Assembly (NCBI GenBank): GCA_024400305.1
Contig: JAKSMX010000005.1
Span: 1-64,000, forward strand
DNA: 64,000 nt
Direction of reading: 5' to 3'
Origin: Bacteroidales bacterium
GTDB taxonomy: Bacteria; Bacteroidota; Bacteroidia; Bacteroidales; F082
Shown here: one piece after another, positions 63,906-64,000 of the stretch
Numbering within the stretch: position 1 is the first letter of the stretch
Layout: each line of letters opens with the position of its first letter
Translations under genes and position numbers: made by a program
Notes under the pieces: model-generated
Told to the model about the DNA's origin: nothing
The model's database searches: none
The model's input: the letters and a program-made list of their open reading frames with translations, nothing else

Positions 63906-64000
63906 TTAATTTTTTAACAGATTATAAACCAACCCAGCGATTTCGAACGTCGGCATTGACGTTTGCAAAATCGGCAGCCCTTCTTCGTTTGATTGGTTGA
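63906..64000 (-). CDS. C-terminal fragment, probably of a second DRTGG-type protein
   Basis: The frame enters from beyond the right edge and ends at a TAA at 63908-63906. It reads NQSNEEGLPILQTSMPTFEI followed by AGLVYNLLKN. The pattern (short loop, small hydrophobic strand, then x-MFxxAGxLY-type helix) resembles the C-terminus of the complete DRTGG protein at 62151-62495. It would be the first gene of the same leftward operon. Only 31 residues are visible, so the call is tentative. Confidence 0.5.
   Translation of the reverse strand, partial: NQSNEEGLPILQTSMPTFEIAGLVYNLLKN

Overview
The window comes from a strictly or mostly anaerobic member of the Bacteroidota, most likely order Bacteroidales. 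Evidence for this is the type IX secretion/gliding gene block (gldJ, two porU-like genes, porV, plus porX elsewhere), a BtuB/BtuG pair under a cobalamin riboswitch, a TamL-type lipoprotein Omp85 protein, a five-helix cytochrome b (fumarate reductase type) sdh/frd operon, and the Bacteroidota promoter box TAnnTTTGC found upstream of many genes. No tRNA, rRNA, CRISPR array or intact mobile element was seen. Gene density is high and the content is mostly chromosomal housekeeping, with one accessory island (about 9.5-13.1 kb) and one insertion-sequence remnant (32.6-33.0 kb).

Layout. 1-3.6 kb: the 3' end of an M3 peptidase, a broken Sel1-repeat gene, a guanidino-deiminase family protein, an unknown protein and a LutA-like Cys-rich protein. 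3.7-8.0 kb: operon porX-tsaE-aroB-aroA (read leftward), with porX, the type IX secretion response regulator/PglZ protein, first. 8.3-9.4 kb: aldo/keto reductase with a ferredoxin tail. 9.5-13.1 kb: a restriction-modification pair (m5C methyltransferase plus BsuBI/PstI-family nuclease) followed by a second m5C methyltransferase. 13.1-17.2 kb: rnhB, a membrane protein, purD, a glycosyltransferase. 17.2-20.5 kb: cobalamin riboswitch-btuB-btuG. 20.6-26.4 kb: marC, a His-rich metal exporter, nadK, nfnB-nfnA and rex. 26.5-31.5 kb: a dicarboxylate transporter with sdhC-sdhA-sdhB. 31.6-34.7 kb: a MORN-like repeat protein, an IS110 remnant and an AAA/PD-(D/E)XK protein. 34.8-40 kb: enolase, a RecD/Dda-like helicase, tamL. 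40-45.6 kb: murF, anmK, exbB-exbD-tonB-like, folC. 45.6-57.9 kb: gldJ, two tandem porU-like C25 peptidases, porV and a third C25 peptidase that is probably a secreted cargo. 57.9-60.3 kb: rpmH, pepD, a GNAT acetyltransferase. 60.3-64 kb: a cluster coding an [FeFe]-hydrogenase-like sensory protein, two GHKL ATPases, a DRTGG protein, a PHP protein and the tail of another probable DRTGG-like protein.

How the genes fit together. Rex (NADH/NAD+ sensor), NfnAB (ferredoxin/NADH/NADPH electron bifurcation), NAD kinase, fumarate reductase with a succinate-type transporter, and the hydrogenase-like cluster at the right end point to a fermentative redox economy with succinate as a likely end product. 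PorX, GldJ, PorU and PorV make up part of a type IX secretion system; the nearby C25 peptidase with its own C-terminal sorting domain looks like a substrate. TamL, the ExbBD/TonB-like proteins and BtuB/BtuG serve the outer membrane.

Most noteworthy: (1) the hydrogenase-like sensor cluster with kinase-like ATPases at the right end; (2) two adjacent, catalytically intact-looking PorU paralogues; (3) a BsuBI/PstI-family nuclease paired with a cytosine-5 rather than an adenine methyltransferase; (4) a 25-nt sequence shared across the start codons of two unrelated genes, together with several 8-9 bp tandem arrays in intergenic spacers.
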